A stretch of DNA of 64,000 bases. It comes from Pseudomonas fluorescens. GTDB lineage: Bacteria; Pseudomonadota; Gammaproteobacteria; Pseudomonadales; Pseudomonadaceae. Position 1 is the stretch's first letter. Each line of letters starts with the position of its first letter. Location of the stretch: assembly GCF_002837185.1 (NCBI RefSeq), contig NZ_KZ477993.1, forward strand, positions 100,751 to 164,750, written 5' to 3'. Positions 1 through 10,199 of this stretch are shown here, one piece after another. The position numbers and the translations under genes were made by a program. Under the pieces are notes generated by a model. It did no database searches, was not told where the DNA came from, and saw only the letters and a program-made list of their open reading frames with translations.

Positions 1-886
1 TCTGCAGGATATTGGTGTTGAGCTGCACCCACTCACCATCCTTGTGCGTGCCGACTTCGACATAGGGCGCGTAGGGCGTTGCCACCGCTTCGCGCAGGCT
101 GTCGGTGTAGCTGGCCAGGTCGTTGTAGCACGGCGTGAGGCCGGCCTGGGCGTTGCTCTGGTAACCCAGGTCGCTCATGCGCAGGCTCGTGGCGTACGGC
201 AGGTACAAGGTATCGGCGTCGAGCACTTCAAGCTGGTGCGAACGGCCGCGCAGGAAGCCTGCGTCCAGGGCCGGCGAGGCGCCAAACAGGTACATCAACA
301 GCCAGCTGTAGCGGCGGAAGTTGCGAATCAGCGCGATATACGCGGTGGATTGATAGTCGCGGTCGGTGCCGACAAAGCCTTCGGCTTCCTTGAGCAACGG
401 CCACAGCTGTTCCGGCAGCGAGAAGTTGTAATGGATGCCGGCAATGCATTGCATGGTCTTGCCATAACGCAGGGCCAGCCCCTTGCGGTAAACGTACTTG
501 AGCTGCCCGATATTGGAGGTGCCATAGTAGGCAATCGGAATATCTTCCTCGGCCGGCAACGGGCACGGCATCGAGGGGCTCCACAGGTATTCGCTGCCCA
601 GTTTGGTGTAGGCAAAGCGATGGATCTTGTCCAGGCTGCTCAGAGTATCGGCCGGGTTGGGCAGCGCGGGAGTAATGAACTCCAGCAGCGACTCCGAGTA
701 GTCGGTAGTGATCTGTTCGTGCGTCAACGCGGCGCCCAGGGCTTCCGGATGCGGCGTCTGGGCCAGGCGACCCTCACTGGTGACGCGCAGGCATTCACGC
801 TCGATGCCATGCAGGCAGTGCTCTAGCAGGGAGAGGTGTTCGCGCTTGCCGAGCAGAGCCAGGCGGCGGTTGAGAAGTTCGCTCAA
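1..886 (-). CDS. gshA: Glutamate-cysteine ligase, 3' part cut by window edge
   Basis: Catalyses the first step of glutathione synthesis, ATP-dependent joining of glutamate and cysteine in the cytoplasm. Only the first ~295 codons lie in the window; the family is usually a little over 500 residues. The frame starts [19 protein letters not shown] and contains the family stretch GIERECLRV followed by [11 protein letters not shown] chose a TTG start at 886 because the AGGA-type ribosome site lies just upstream on the minus strand and the N-terminus matches the family; no ATG is available there. The next gene (thioesterase) points the same way but is separated by about 210 bases, so gshA probably has its own promoter. 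Identity is from sequence; the missing C-terminus cannot be checked. Confidence 0.93.
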   Translation of the reverse strand, partial: MSELLNRRLALLGKREHLSLLEHCLHGIERECLRVTSEGRLAQTPHPEALGAALTHEQITTDYSESLLEFITPALPNPADTLSSLDKIHRFAYTKLGSEYLWSPSMPCPLPAEEDIPIAYYGTSNIGQLKYVYRKGLALRYGKTMQCIAGIHYNFSLPEQLWPLLKEAEGFVGTDRDYQSTAYIALIRNFRRYSWLLMYLFGASPALDAGFLRGRSHQLEVLDADTLYLPYATSLRMSDLGYQSNAQAGLTPCYNDLASYTDSLREAVATPYAPYVEVGTHKDGEWVQLNTNILQ

Positions 887-1100
887 GTTGGATTCCTTCA
901 CGCGTCAGTCGCCCCAATATGGGGGTGGGCAAGACGGTCTACAAGGGTGAAGTTGAAACTGGCGTGATCGCCTGGTTCTGAGTCGATTTGACCCGCTCTG
1001 AATATGCCTACTTCACTCCATGAATTGGGCTACAGCGCAGCGAGAAAATTCCGACGCTGTTGTCACAGCGCCGAAATTAACTCAAATCAGGGGCAGGGAG

Positions 1101-1484
1101 CTATAGGACAGCGAACGTGCCCTGTGCTTTTGCGACAAGTCTTTCGTCCTGGTACACGTCGGCTTCGACCACCAGGGTGCGCCTGCCGGCGTGGATCACC
1201 CGGCTGGTGCACAGCACGTCACCCTCTTCAACGGCGCGGATATAGTTGATCTTGCACTCGATGGTCGCGCTCTGCTGGTCGAACCCGTGGGCGCTGGAAC
1301 ATGCCAACCCCATGGTGATGTCCACCAGGCTGAAAATCGCCCCGCCGTGCAACTTGCCCCCGCGATTGCGTAAATGCGGCGCAAGGCTCAGGGCCACCTC
1401 GGCAACGCCTGCATCCAGGCGCTGCAGGCGGCAACCGATCAGTTCGCTGAACGCGCTCTGGGTCAAACCGGCCGGAATATCCAT
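1101..1484 (-). CDS. PaaI-family hotdog thioesterase
   Basis: A 127-residue single hotdog-fold protein. The stretch GGKLHGGAIFSLVDITMG carries the HGG-x-x-x-x-x-D type motif of acyl-CoA thioesterases of the PaaI/YbgC-like group; the substrate is unknown. An ATG at 1484 is preferred over the in-frame TTG at 1487. The tex stop codon overlaps this ATG as TGATG, so the two genes are translationally coupled with tex upstream. The same pair sits next to gshA in P. aeruginosa (recollection of the PA5201-PA5203 order). Confidence 0.85.
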   Translation of the reverse strand: MDIPAGLTQSAFSELIGCRLQRLDAGVAEVALSLAPHLRNRGGKLHGGAIFSLVDITMGLACSSAHGFDQQSATIECKINYIRAVEEGDVLCTSRVIHAGRRTLVVEADVYQDERLVAKAQGTFAVL

Positions 1485-3808
1485 CAACGCTTCTTCAACT
1501 GCTTGGCGTTGGCGAACAGCGAGGCCATCGCGTTGTTGCTCGGTGCGGCTGTCGCGGTGTCCTTGCGCGGCGCAGTGGTTTGCGACGGACGCGGTGCCGA
1601 GCCAGGGCGAGCGCCGCGGGCACCGTCGATTTTCTCGCCGGGGGTGTCGCTCATGCGCATCGACAGGCCAACGCGTTTGCGCGGGATGTCGACTTCCATC
1701 ACCTTGACCTTGACCACGTCACCGGCCTTCACCGCCTCGCGCGGGTCCTTGATGAACTTCTCCGAAAGTGCGGAGATATGCACCAAACCGTCCTGATGCA
1801 CGCCGATATCCACGAACGCGCCGAAGTTGGTCACGTTGGTCACCACGCCTTCGAGGATCATGCCCGGTTGCAGGTCCTTGAGGTCTTCGACGCCGTCCTG
1901 GAACTCGGCGGTCTTGAACTCGGGGCGCGGGTCGCGGCCGGGCTTTTCCAGCTCCTGCAGGATGTCGGTGATGGTAGGCACGCCGAAGGTTTCGTCGGTG
2001 TACTTTTTCGGGTCCAGGCGCTTGAGAAACGCGGCATCGCCGATCAGCGAGCGGATGTCGCGATCGGTTTCGGCGGCAATCCGCTGTACCAGCGGATACG
2101 CTTCCGGGTGAACCGCCGAGGCGTCCAGCGGGTTATCACCGTTCATTACGCGTAGGAAACCTGCGGCTTGCTCGAAGGTTTTTTCGCCCAGGCGCGCGAC
2201 TTTTTTCAGCGCGGCGCGGGTTTTGAAGGCGCCGTTCTCGTCGCGGTGGTTGACGATATTCTGCGCGAGGGTAGCGTTCAGCCCGGAGATACGTGCCAGC
2301 AGCGCCACGGACGCGGTGTTCACGTCCACACCCACGGCGTTCACACAGTCTTCCACCACCGCATCCAGTCCACGCGCCAGCTTGAGCTGCGACACGTCGT
2401 GCTGGTATTGGCCGACGCCGATGGATTTGGGATCGATCTTCACCAGCTCGGCCAGCGGGTCCTGCAGGCGACGGGCAATGGACACGGCGCCGCGGATGGA
2501 CACGTCGAGGTCCGGGAACTCCTTGGACGCCAGCTCAGAAGCCGAGTACACCGAAGCGCCCGCCTCGGAGACCATGACCTTGGTCATCTTCATCGCCGGG
2601 TACTTTTTGATCAGCTCGGCGGCCAGCTTATCGGTTTCGCGGCTGGCGGTACCGTTGCCGATGGCGATCAGGTCCACGGCGTGCTTGGCGCAGAGGGCGG
2701 CCAGGACAGCCAGGGTCTGGTCCCACTTGTTATGCGGCACGTGCGGGTAGACGGTGGCGTGGTCCAGCAGCTTGCCGGTGGCGTCGACCACCGCAACCTT
2801 GCACCCGGTGCGCAGCCCCGGATCCAGGCCCAGGGTCGCGCGTGGGCCCGCCGGTGCGGCCAGCAGCAGGTCATGCAGGTTGTGGGCGAATACGTTGATC
2901 GCCTCGGTTTCAGCGCCTTCACGCAGCTCGCCGAGCAGGTCGGTTTCCAGGTGGGTGTAGAGCTTGACCTTCCAGGTCCAGCGCACGACCTCACCGAGCC
3001 ACTTGTCCGCAGGACGGTTCTGATTCTGAATGCCGAATTGTTGACCGATCATGCCTTCGCACGGATGCATGGTGCCCGGCAGCTCGTCACCGACTTTCAA
3101 CGCGGAGCTGAGAATGCCCTCGTTGCGGCCACGGAATATCGCCAGTGCGCGGTGTGACGGCATGCTTTTGAGCGGTTCGTCGTGTTCGAAGTAATCGCGA
3201 AACTTGGCGCCCTCTTCCTCTTTGCCGGCGATGACGCGGGCGCTGAGAATGGCTTCCTGTTTCAGGTAGGTGCGCAGTTTTTCCAGCAGGCTGGCGTTTT
3301 CCGCGAAGCGCTCCATCAGGATGTACTTGGCGCCGTCGAGGGCGGCCTTGACATCGGCGACGCCTTTTTGCGCGTCGATAAAGCGCGCAGCTTCGGTTTC
3401 AGGCGTCAGCGACGGGTCGTTGAACAGGCCGTCGGCCAAGTCGCCCAGGCCGGCTTCCAGGGCAATCTGGCCCTTTGTACGACGTTTCTGTTTATACGGC
3501 AGGTAAAGGTCTTCGAGGCGGGTCTTGGTGTCGGCCAGCTTGATGTCGCGTTCCAGTTGCGGGGTCAACTTGCCCTGTTCCTCGATGCTGGCAAGGATGC
3601 TGATACGCCGCTCGTCGAGTTCTCTCAGGTAGCGCAGGCGCTCTTCCAGGTGCCGCAGTTGGGTGTCGTCAAGGCTGCCGGTGACCTCTTTTCGGTAACG
3701 GGCGATGAAAGGCACCGTGGAGCCCTCATCCAGTAGCGCGACGGCCGCTTCGACCTGCTGTGGGCGTACACCGAGTTCCTCGGCGATGCGGCTGTTGATG
3801 CTGTCCAT
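1484..3808 (-). CDS. tex: Tex, RNA-binding transcription accessory protein
   Basis: 774 residues, close to the usual length (~775-785). Tex is a cytoplasmic nucleic-acid-binding protein linked to RNA polymerase and virulence gene expression. The N-terminal helical Tex domain begins [17 protein letters not shown] YqgF/RNase H-like domain follows ([18 protein letters not shown], about residue 325), then helix-hairpin-helix segments. The C-terminal S1 RNA-binding domain is [20 protein letters not shown] at about 650-670. The reading frame stays open further upstream, but the ATG at 3808 has an AGGTGG ribosome site and the conserved N-terminus, so it is the start. It is coupled to the thioesterase downstream. 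Confidence 0.96.
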   Translation of the reverse strand: MDSINSRIAEELGVRPQQVEAAVALLDEGSTVPFIARYRKEVTGSLDDTQLRHLEERLRYLRELDERRISILASIEEQGKLTPQLERDIKLADTKTRLEDLYLPYKQKRRTKGQIALEAGLGDLADGLFNDPSLTPETEAARFIDAQKGVADVKAALDGAKYILMERFAENASLLEKLRTYLKQEAILSARVIAGKEEEGAKFRDYFEHDEPLKSMPSHRALAIFRGRNEGILSSALKVGDELPGTMHPCEGMIGQQFGIQNQNRPADKWLGEVVRWTWKVKLYTHLETDLLGELREGAETEAINVFAHNLHDLLLAAPAGPRATLGLDPGLRTGCKVAVVDATGKLLDHATVYPHVPHNKWDQTLAVLAALCAKHAVDLIAIGNGTASRETDKLAAELIKKYPAMKMTKVMVSEAGASVYSASELASKEFPDLDVSIRGAVSIARRLQDPLAELVKIDPKSIGVGQYQHDVSQLKLARGLDAVVEDCVNAVGVDVNTASVALLARISGLNATLAQNIVNHRDENGAFKTRAALKKVARLGEKTFEQAAGFLRVMNGDNPLDASAVHPEAYPLVQRIAAETDRDIRSLIGDAAFLKRLDPKKYTDETFGVPTITDILQELEKPGRDPRPEFKTAEFQDGVEDLKDLQPGMILEGVVTNVTNFGAFVDIGVHQDGLVHISALSEKFIKDPREAVKAGDVVKVKVMEVDIPRKRVGLSMRMSDTPGEKIDGARGARPGSAPRPSQTTAPRKDTATAAPSNNAMASLFANAKQLKKR

Positions 3809-4164
3809 AAAACCACCTGAAATTCTGAAAAGCAGCTCGCAGGCCCGGAAAACAAGGCCTTGCGAGGCTGGTTGAGCGGCCCGACCGGCACCGCTGCCTG
3901 GGTCAAGAGGCAGCCTATTGACCCTCGAAATCGAAAAAACACGACAAGCGGGTAAAAAAAAGCCCGGCAGTAAACGGTAACGATCTGACGTTGCCCTGCA
4001 CGAAGGCGCCGCATTATAACCAGCGTTCTGCCCTTGGGGGCTACTGCGCCGCTGGTTGTAGGACACGGCTTAGCTGGTAGTAGAGGAAAAATCTGCTAAC
4101 AATGCACACGGTGCGTATAACGGCAGCTAGGCCATAATGCGCGCCGAGATAAGAGGAGCATCTA
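3809..4164. promoter_or_regulatory. Divergent intergenic region tex / ompR
   Basis: About 356 bases separating two divergent genes, so it must hold both promoters. A reading frame runs through from tex but its N-terminal part is not family-like. TATAAC (4117-4122) and CATAAT (4133-4138) are possible -10 boxes for ompR; neither has a convincing -35. An AGGAG ribosome site lies just before the ompR ATG. No other gene is seen. Confidence 0.5.
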
Positions 4165-4905
4165 ATGAGCAGCACTGCACAAACTGCTGAAGGCGAAAAA
4201 ATTCTCATCGTTGACGACGATCCGGGGCTGAGCAGCCTGCTGGAGCGTTTTTTCAACTCCAAAGGCTACCGGGCGCGCGCGGTGCCGAACACCGAGCAGA
4301 TGGACCGCCTGTTGGGGCGCGAAGTGTTCAATCTGGTCGTGCTCGACCTGATGTTGCCTGGCGAAGACGGCCTGACCGCCTGCAAGCGTCTGCGTGGCGC
4401 GAACAACCAGATCCCGATCATCATGCTCACTGCCAAGGGCGATGAGCTGAGTCGCATCAAGGGCCTCGAACTGGGCGCCGATGACTACCTGGCCAAGCCG
4501 TTCAACCCAGACGAGTTGATGGCGCGGGTCAAGGCCGTATTGCGTCGCCAGGCACCGCCGGTACCGGGTGCGCCAGGCAGCGAAGACGAAAGCGTGACCT
4601 TCGGCGACTACGAGTTGTCCCTGGCGACCCGCGAGCTCAAGCGTGGCGACGAAGTGCACATGCTCACCACCGGCGAATTCGCGGTGCTCAAGGCCCTGGT
4701 GATGAACGCTCGCCAGCCGCTGACCCGCGACAAGCTGATGAACCTGGCCCGTGGCCGCGAATGGGACGCCCTGGAGCGCTCCATTGACGTGCAGATCTCC
4801 CGACTGCGCCGGATGATCGAGCCGGACCCTTCCAAGCCGCGGTATATCCAGACGGTGTGGGGTGTGGGTTATGTGTTTGTGCCGGATGGCACCGCAACCA
4901 AGTGA
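4165..4905 (+). CDS. ompR: OmpR-family response regulator (AmgR/OmpR)
   Basis: 246 residues. The receiver domain covers about 10-130 with the acidic pocket (VDDDP at 16-20), phospho-acceptor D61 in VVLDLMLPGEDG, and the conserved K in YLAKPF. The winged-helix DNA-binding domain covers about 150-240 (RSIDVQISRLRRMIE, then IQTVWGVGYVF). In P. aeruginosa the gene at this place, amgR, controls the response to aminoglycoside-induced membrane protein stress; in enterobacteria the ortholog is OmpR. The partner kinase lies 116 bases downstream. The tex-ompR-envZ-...-hslO-pckA neighbourhood matches the enterobacterial gene cluster, supporting orthology. Confidence 0.94.
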   Translation: MSSTAQTAEGEKILIVDDDPGLSSLLERFFNSKGYRARAVPNTEQMDRLLGREVFNLVVLDLMLPGEDGLTACKRLRGANNQIPIIMLTAKGDELSRIKGLELGADDYLAKPFNPDELMARVKAVLRRQAPPVPGAPGSEDESVTFGDYELSLATRELKRGDEVHMLTTGEFAVLKALVMNARQPLTRDKLMNLARGREWDALERSIDVQISRLRRMIEPDPSKPRYIQTVWGVGYVFVPDGTATK

Positions 4906-5021
4906 CCGATGATTTGCAGGGACGGGCATCCGGCGTTTGATTCCATGAGGGTCGACGGGGTGCTCGGCGTCTGCAATTCTGCGAGCGCCGCTCGTTCCTG
5001 CAAGGTGTCTAGCTGTCTCCT

Positions 5022-6335
5022 ATGAAAACCCCGCTGTGGTTCCCGCAAAGTTTCTTTTCCCGCACCCTCTGGCTGGTGCTGATCGTCGTTCTGTTTTCCA
5101 AGGCACTCACCCTGGTTTATCTGTTGATGAACGAGGATGTGCTGGTGGATCGGCAGTACAGCCACGGCGTCGCCTTGACGTTGCGTGCCTACTGGGCCGT
5201 CGACCCCGAGAACCGTGAAAAGGTAGCCAAGGCCTCAACGCTGATCCGGGTCGATGGTGCCGGCGTGCCTGAGGGCGAGCAGCATTGGCCCTACAGTGAG
5301 ATCTACCAGCGCCAGATGCAGGCGGAGCTGGGTGACGACACCGAGGTGCGGCTGCGCATGCACGTTTCGCCTGCGCTGTGGGTGAGGGCGCCCAGTCTGG
5401 GCGATGCCTGGATCAAGGTCCCGCTGTATCCGCATCCGTTGCGCGGGCAAAAAATCTGGAACGTATTGGGCTGGTTCCTCGCCATCGGCCTGCTTTCAAC
5501 CGCGTCCGCATGGATTTTTGTGCGCCAGCTCAACCAACCGCTCAAGCGCCTGGTATTTGCCGCCCGCCAACTGGGCCAGGGGCGCAGCGTGCGCCTGCCG
5601 GTCAGCGATACACCCAGTGAGATGACCGAGGTTTACGGCGCATTCAACCAGATGGCGGAGGATGTCGAGCAGGCCGGACGCGAGCGCGAACTTATGCTGG
5701 CGGGGGTGTCCCATGACCTGCGCACGCCGTTGACGCGATTACGCTTGTCCCTGGAGTTGATGGGCAACCCTACCGACCTCACCGATGACATGGTGCGTGA
5801 CATCGAGGATATGGACGCGATTCTTGACCAGTTCCTGGCGTTCATCCGTGATGGGCGTGATGAGGTTGTGGAGGAGGTTGACCTGACCGATCTGGTACGT
5901 GAAGTGGTCGCGCCCTACAACCAGAGCGGTGAGCAGGTGCGCATGCGTCTGGAGCCGATTCAGCCGTTTGCCTTGCGCAGGGTGTCGATGAAGCGCCTGT
6001 TGAACAACCTGATCGGCAACGCCTTGCATCATGCCGGTTCGGATGTGGAGGTGGCGGCGTACGTGTCGGGTGACAGCGCAGCGCCCTATGTCGTGCTGAG
6101 CGTGATGGATCGCGGCACGGGTATCGACCCGGCTGAACTGGAAGCCATCTTCAACCCGTTTACCCGTGGCGACCGCGCCCGAGGCGGTAAAGGTACCGGT
6201 TTGGGGTTGGCGATTGTGCGGCGGATTGCTTCGATGCATGGCGGCAATGTTGAGTTGCGCAACCGTGAAGGGGGCGGGCTGGAAGCTCGGGTGCGCTTGC
6301 CGCTTGGGTTGATGTTGCCTAGAGATGCGGTATAG
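5022..6335 (+). CDS. envZ: EnvZ/AmgS sensor histidine kinase
   Basis: 437-residue inner-membrane kinase, partner of the preceding regulator. Visible parts: membrane helix at about 14-36, a periplasmic segment of ~110 residues, second helix at about 147-168, HAMP linker, dimerisation/phospho-acceptor helix LAGVSHDLRTPLTRL with H231, then the ATPase domain with N-box RLLNNLIGNALHH, G1 box DRGTGIDP and G2 box GKGTGLGLAIV. All catalytic residues are present. The ATG at 5022 has only a weak ribosome site, so expression may rely on the 116-base gap from ompR. Confidence 0.94.
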   Translation: MKTPLWFPQSFFSRTLWLVLIVVLFSKALTLVYLLMNEDVLVDRQYSHGVALTLRAYWAVDPENREKVAKASTLIRVDGAGVPEGEQHWPYSEIYQRQMQAELGDDTEVRLRMHVSPALWVRAPSLGDAWIKVPLYPHPLRGQKIWNVLGWFLAIGLLSTASAWIFVRQLNQPLKRLVFAARQLGQGRSVRLPVSDTPSEMTEVYGAFNQMAEDVEQAGRERELMLAGVSHDLRTPLTRLRLSLELMGNPTDLTDDMVRDIEDMDAILDQFLAFIRDGRDEVVEEVDLTDLVREVVAPYNQSGEQVRMRLEPIQPFALRRVSMKRLLNNLIGNALHHAGSDVEVAAYVSGDSAAPYVVLSVMDRGTGIDPAELEAIFNPFTRGDRARGGKGTGLGLAIVRRIASMHGGNVELRNREGGGLEARVRLPLGLMLPRDAV

Positions 6336-6337
6336 AA

Positions 6338-6435
6338 GCAGCCGTAAGCTTCAAGCTTCAAGCTTCAAGCTAAAAGAGTAAGGCAGGCTGTGTTTGCCCT
6401 TTCTTGCAGCTGATAGCTTGAAGCTCATAGCTGCT
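6338..6435. repeat. AGCTTCAAGC repeat and hairpin between convergent genes
   Basis: Three tandem copies of an AGCTTCA unit on the left (around 6347-6371) are mirrored by AGCTTGAAGCT at 6415-6425, with GCAGC/GCTGC at the outer ends. The whole can fold into an imperfect hairpin followed by TTTTT. It sits between envZ and rimK, which converge, so it may serve as a bidirectional terminator. Such AGCTTGAAGC runs are common between Pseudomonas genes (general knowledge). Confidence 0.7.
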
Positions 6436-6437
6436 TT

Positions 6438-7343
6438 TTAGCCCTTGCCCTTGGTCCGAGTCATATTCGGCCCGCCATTTTTTTCCAGGTGCTGAATGAT
6501 AATTCCCGCCACATCCTTGCCGGTGGTGGTCTCGATCCCTTCCAGGCCCGGCGATGAGTTGACCTCCATGACCAGGGGGCCATGATTGGAGCGCAGGATA
6601 TCCACACCTGCCACGGCCAACCCCATGACCTTGGCCGCACGCAGTGCGGTCATGCGCTCCTCCGGGGTAATCTTGATCAGGCTGGCGCTGCCGCCACGGT
6701 GCAGGTTGGAGCGAAACTCGCCCGGCTTGGCCTGGCGTTTCATGGCGGCAATCACCTTGTCGCCCACCACGAAGCAGCGGATATCCGCACCACCCGCTTC
6801 CTTGATGTACTCCTGCACCATGATGTTCTGCTTGAGGCCCATGAACGCCTCGATCACCGACTCCGCGGCCGTTGCCGTTTCGCACAACACCACGCCGATG
6901 CCCTGGGTGCCTTCGAGCACCTTGATCACCAGCGGCGCGCCATTGACCATTTCGATCAGGTCGGGGATGTCATCCGGGGAGTGGGCGAAGCCGGTCACCG
7001 GCAGGCCAATACCCCGGCGCGACAGCAGTTGCAGCGAGCGCAGCTTGTCCCGCGAACGTGCGATGGCCACGGACTCGTTCAGCGGGAAAACGCCCATCAT
7101 TTCAAACTGGCGCAGTACCGCACAGCCATAGAAGGTCACCGAGGCGCCGATGCGTGGGATCACCGCATCAAAGCCTTCCAGCGGTTTGCCACGGTAGTGG
7201 ATCTGCGGCTTGTGGCTGGCAATGTTCATGTAGGCCCGCAACGTGTCGATCACCACCATTTCATGGCCACGTTCGGTGCCGGCCTCGACCAGGCGGCGGG
7301 TGGAATACAGACGCGGGTTTCGCGACAGCACAGCAATCTTCAT
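6438..7343 (-). CDS. rimK: RimK, ribosomal protein S6 glutamate ligase
   Basis: 301 residues, normal RimK length (~300). RimK is an ATP-grasp ligase that adds glutamate residues to the C-terminus of ribosomal protein S6. It begins [18 protein letters not shown] and contains ATP-grasp elements: the lid segment [12 protein letters not shown] and the metal-binding [13 protein letters not shown] near residues 257-269. It is the last gene of rimA-rimB-rimK and overlaps rimB by four bases (ATGA). In P. fluorescens SBW25 this operon was shown to tune the proteome and plant colonisation (Little et al. 2016, from memory). Confidence 0.96.
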   Translation of the reverse strand: MKIAVLSRNPRLYSTRRLVEAGTERGHEMVVIDTLRAYMNIASHKPQIHYRGKPLEGFDAVIPRIGASVTFYGCAVLRQFEMMGVFPLNESVAIARSRDKLRSLQLLSRRGIGLPVTGFAHSPDDIPDLIEMVNGAPLVIKVLEGTQGIGVVLCETATAAESVIEAFMGLKQNIMVQEYIKEAGGADIRCFVVGDKVIAAMKRQAKPGEFRSNLHRGGSASLIKITPEERMTALRAAKVMGLAVAGVDILRSNHGPLVMEVNSSPGLEGIETTTGKDVAGIIIQHLEKNGGPNMTRTKGKG

Positions 7344-7822
7344 GCAGCACCTGGGGCAGAAATAGTGGAGACCGGGAACACCGGCTTGTCTTGTACGTAT
7401 TTTACGGCCGGGCTGACGACCAACTGGCCGTCAATCAGCGCCTTGGAGCCCAGCAACAGGCGGTAACGCATGGCTTTGCGGCAGGCCAGGGTGAATTCCA
7501 CTCGCCATACCCGATCGCCCAACGCCAGGGTGGTGCTGATCACGTAGCGCACCTGCGCATGGCCGTTGGAGCTCTTGATGGTTTTCATCGTCACCAGGGG
7601 CGCTTCGCAACGCCGGTGGCGCAATTGCACCACGCTGCCCAGGTGCGCGGTAAAGCGCACCCACTTCTCGCCGTCGCGCTCGAACGGCTCGATCTCGGTG
7701 GCGTGCAGGCTCGAGGTGCTGGCACCGGTGTCGATCTTGGCGCGCAGGCCCGCCACTCCCAGGTCGGGAAGGGCCACCCACTCACGCAGGCCCACAACGG
7801 TCAAATGGTCAAATGTCTTCAA
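7340..7822 (-). CDS. rimB: RimB, retropepsin-like ATP-dependent zinc protease family
   Basis: 160 residues with the aspartic-protease-like motif [13 protein letters not shown] (D31) typical of this retropepsin-fold family, and the conserved HRRCEAPLV segment. In SBW25 RimB is part of the RimABK system and modulates RimK-dependent S6 modification (family knowledge). It lies 12 bases downstream of rimA and overlaps rimK, so the three are one transcription unit. Whether it cuts peptide bonds cannot be told from sequence. Confidence 0.9.
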   Translation of the reverse strand: MKTFDHLTVVGLREWVALPDLGVAGLRAKIDTGASTSSLHATEIEPFERDGEKWVRFTAHLGSVVQLRHRRCEAPLVTMKTIKSSNGHAQVRYVISTTLALGDRVWRVEFTLACRKAMRYRLLLGSKALIDGQLVVSPAVKYVQDKPVFPVSTISAPGAA

Positions 7823-7834
7823 ATAGGGTTACCG

Positions 7835-8614
7835 TCATTTTGCCCAGGCTTGAGGTGCAACCTTGGCCAGGGCATTGAATGCGGGCTTGGCGAACCAGTA
7901 GCCTTGCATTAGAAATATTCCACAGTCGGAGAGGAAGTCTCGCTCGCCGGCACTTTCGATGCCTTCGGCGATGACAGTAACCCCCAACTGCTCACAGATT
8001 GTGACAATCCCCCGGACGATCACCTGGCGGACACGGTCTTGGTCGACATCGCGAATCAGCGCCATGTCGAGCTTGATCAGATCAGGTTGGAAATCGGCCA
8101 GCAGATTCAGCCCCGAATAGCCCGCGCCGAAATCGTCGATGGCGGTCTTGAAACCGAATTCGCGGTATTCACGCAGAATATTCGTCAAATGGCGATAGTT
8201 ATCTACATGCTCGCTTTCCAGGGTCTCGAAAATCAGGCGGTCCAGCGGGAAATTGTGTGCGCGGGCGGCCTCGAGGGTGCTGCGGATACACAATTCGGGA
8301 CGGTAGACGGCATTGGGCATGAAGTTAATGGAAAGATACGTTTGCATGCCCAAGGCGGCGGCGCCGGCAATGGCCTGGGTGCGGCAGCGCTGGTCGAAGC
8401 GGTAGCGATTGGTTTCGTTGACATGTGCCAGCACCGACAACGCGCCTTCTCCCTGTGTGCCGCGCACCAAGGCTTCATTGGCAAATATCGAACGGTCACG
8501 CAGGTCTACGATAGGCTGGTAGGCGAAAGCAAAATCGAACCCCAGCGGCTCGCTTTGCTGGCAACCCACGCACCGCTGGTTGGGCGAGGTGAGTGAAACG
8601 GGAAAGTCGGTCAC
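7835..8614 (-). CDS. rimA: RimA, stand-alone EAL-domain c-di-GMP phosphodiesterase
   Basis: 259 residues, essentially one EAL domain after a short N-terminus with a CVGC pair. Active-site elements are present: NEALVRG (E47-A-L), INFMPNA, FETLESE, AIDDFGAGYSGL, DLIKLD, IAEGIE and MQGYWFAKP. It should therefore hydrolyse c-di-GMP to pGpG. The start is a GTG at 8614 with GAGGA upstream. As first gene of the rimABK operon it links c-di-GMP to S6 glutamylation, as described in SBW25. Confidence 0.92.
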   Translation of the reverse strand: MTDFPVSLTSPNQRCVGCQQSEPLGFDFAFAYQPIVDLRDRSIFANEALVRGTQGEGALSVLAHVNETNRYRFDQRCRTQAIAGAAALGMQTYLSINFMPNAVYRPELCIRSTLEAARAHNFPLDRLIFETLESEHVDNYRHLTNILREYREFGFKTAIDDFGAGYSGLNLLADFQPDLIKLDMALIRDVDQDRVRQVIVRGIVTICEQLGVTVIAEGIESAGERDFLSDCGIFLMQGYWFAKPAFNALAKVAPQAWAK

Positions 8615-8730
8615 GGCGTATCCTCGCGAAAACAGGGTGCTACCTGGCGTATCTTAGGTGAGCCTTGGGGTTAATGCGTCGAAGGGTTTCAACGGTAAGG
8701 TTGCGACATTTTTCAGAGCGAGGAATTCAA

Positions 8731-9138
8731 GTGGCTCAAAAGCAGGAAGAGGAAGAAAAAGTCCGTTTGGACAAGTGGCTGTGGGCCGCGCGTTTCTACA
8801 AGACCCGTGCTCTGGCCAAGGCCGCCATCGAGAGCGGCAAGGTGCACCATCGCGGCGAGCGCTGCAAGCCGGGGAAGGAACCGCGCGTCGGCGATGAGTT
8901 TCAGATTCGTACAGGGTTTGATGAAAAGACTGTCGTGGTGCAAGCGCTCTCCATCGTGCGCCGTGGCGCGCCTGAAGCGCAGACGTTGTACGCGGAAACC
9001 GAAGCCAGTATTGCCAAGCGTGAAAATGCCGCAGCCATGCGCAAGGCGGGGGCTTCAGGCCTGACCACCGACGGCAAGCCGAGCAAGAAGCAGCGTCGCG
9101 ATCTGTTCAAATTCCGCGGCAGCGGCAATGATGATTGA
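8731..9138 (+). CDS. hslR: Hsp15, S4-domain ribosome rescue protein
   Basis: 135 residues (E. coli Hsp15 is 133). The S4 RNA-binding domain begins VRLDKWLWAARFYKTRALA at about residue 12 and continues to IESGKVHHRGERCKPG. The basic C-terminus is typical. Hsp15 binds free 50S subunits carrying nascent chains after heat shock. The frame is open further upstream, but the GTG at 8731 with a GAGG site gives the family N-terminus. It lies near hslO as in enterobacteria. Confidence 0.93.
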   Translation: MAQKQEEEEKVRLDKWLWAARFYKTRALAKAAIESGKVHHRGERCKPGKEPRVGDEFQIRTGFDEKTVVVQALSIVRRGAPEAQTLYAETEASIAKRENAAAMRKAGASGLTTDGKPSKKQRRDLFKFRGSGNDD

Positions 9139-9170
9139 TAGCGCGATCTCCACCACAAGGAAGATCAAAA

Positions 9171-9261
9171 ATGTGGCAGGGGGCTTGCCCCCGATTGCGC
9201 AGTGTCAGCCACAGATCAGCTGATTGACCCACTGCTATCGGGAGCAAGCCCCCTCCCACAT
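9171..9261. repeat. REPIN (paired inverted REP sequences)
   Basis: Two facing REP units: ATGTGGCAGGGGGCTTGCCCCC on the left and GGAGCAAGCCCCCTCCCACAT on the right, about 45 bases apart. Same family as copies at 12914, 24531, 26793 and 63905. It lies between convergent hslR and the PAP2 gene. Confidence 0.9.
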
Positions 9262-9274
9262 TTGGTCTGCGTCG

Positions 9275-10078
9275 TTAAGGATTCGTGCGCATGACGCTCA
9301 AGCGCCCGATCACCGGCAGTTTGCCAAGCAACCCGAACACCGGCGCTGTTACCCGCAACAGAAACCCCGACACCTTCGCCGCAAACGGCGTGTAGTAACC
9401 CCAGCCCAGGGCCAACAGCGCCAGCAATACCCCGCCGATGTAATCGTCCTGCCCCCAATGCGCGCCCGCCACCAGCCGCGGCATCATGAACAACAGCGCC
9501 AGGCCCCAGATCACCAGGATTTGCCCGATGCGTCTGGCGAAGACCGTCATGAACATCGCCCAGATCAACAACACCGAAGCATGATCGCCGGGGAAGCTCT
9601 GGCTCGAACGGTCTTTCAATTCCCAGGTTTTCTCCAGTCCGGGAAAAAAATCGCTCATCTGAATCGCGCCATCGATCACCATCGACGGGCTGCTGTGCTG
9701 CCAACCCATGTGCGCCGCGAGCTTGGAAAACAGCATCCGGATAAACAGCAACAGCAGCAGAATACCGAGGAAACCAAAGAACGCCTGGCGCACCTGTACG
9801 GCCTTGAATACCCAGTCGCCGCGAATCAGCAGGGCCAGCAGAATCACCCCGACGATCGCGTCGAATGGCCGCAGGCTCGCCACAGCCCACACGTGCAGCC
9901 AGGTGGAGTTGCTGGCCAGCGGGCCATTGAGCAGGTGAAACAGCCACTCGTCGAAAATCACACACAGCATCTGGCCCGTGGGCCACAGCCAGAAACACAG
10001 CAGCCCGATAGCGACTAGATTGCAAAGAGCCCATCGCCGGAGGTTCCAGTTCGCTTGGAACAAACCCGGATTGTTCAT
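9275..10078 (-). CDS. PAP2-family membrane phosphatase/phosphotransferase
   Basis: 267 residues, six or so hydrophobic helices. The PAP2 signature is present as [16 protein letters not shown] (about 146-161) and [12 protein letters not shown] (about 195-206), giving the catalytic histidines in the order of the family (K-R-P...PSGH...SR-H-D), here with PGDH. The active site would face the periplasm. In P. aeruginosa a gene of this kind occupies the same place between hslR and hslO. An LpxT-like lipid A phosphotransferase or undecaprenyl-pyrophosphate phosphatase role is possible but unproven. Confidence 0.82.
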   Translation of the reverse strand: MNNPGLFQANWNLRRWALCNLVAIGLLCFWLWPTGQMLCVIFDEWLFHLLNGPLASNSTWLHVWAVASLRPFDAIVGVILLALLIRGDWVFKAVQVRQAFFGFLGILLLLLFIRMLFSKLAAHMGWQHSSPSMVIDGAIQMSDFFPGLEKTWELKDRSSQSFPGDHASVLLIWAMFMTVFARRIGQILVIWGLALLFMMPRLVAGAHWGQDDYIGGVLLALLALGWGYYTPFAAKVSGFLLRVTAPVFGLLGKLPVIGRLSVMRTNP

Positions 10079-10199
10079 AAACTGTCCCTCATCGCTCGTT
10101 GGCTCCTTGTTTCAGGAGAAACCGCACCAATGTGGTGCTAAAGCGTTTAATTTTATAAACGTTGTAATCATTTTGTCATCACTTCAGATACCCAGACCT

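Noticed and set aside
44..826. Long plus-strand frame over gshA
   Set aside because: It mirrors the GC-rich codon pattern of gshA on the minus strand and has no family features.
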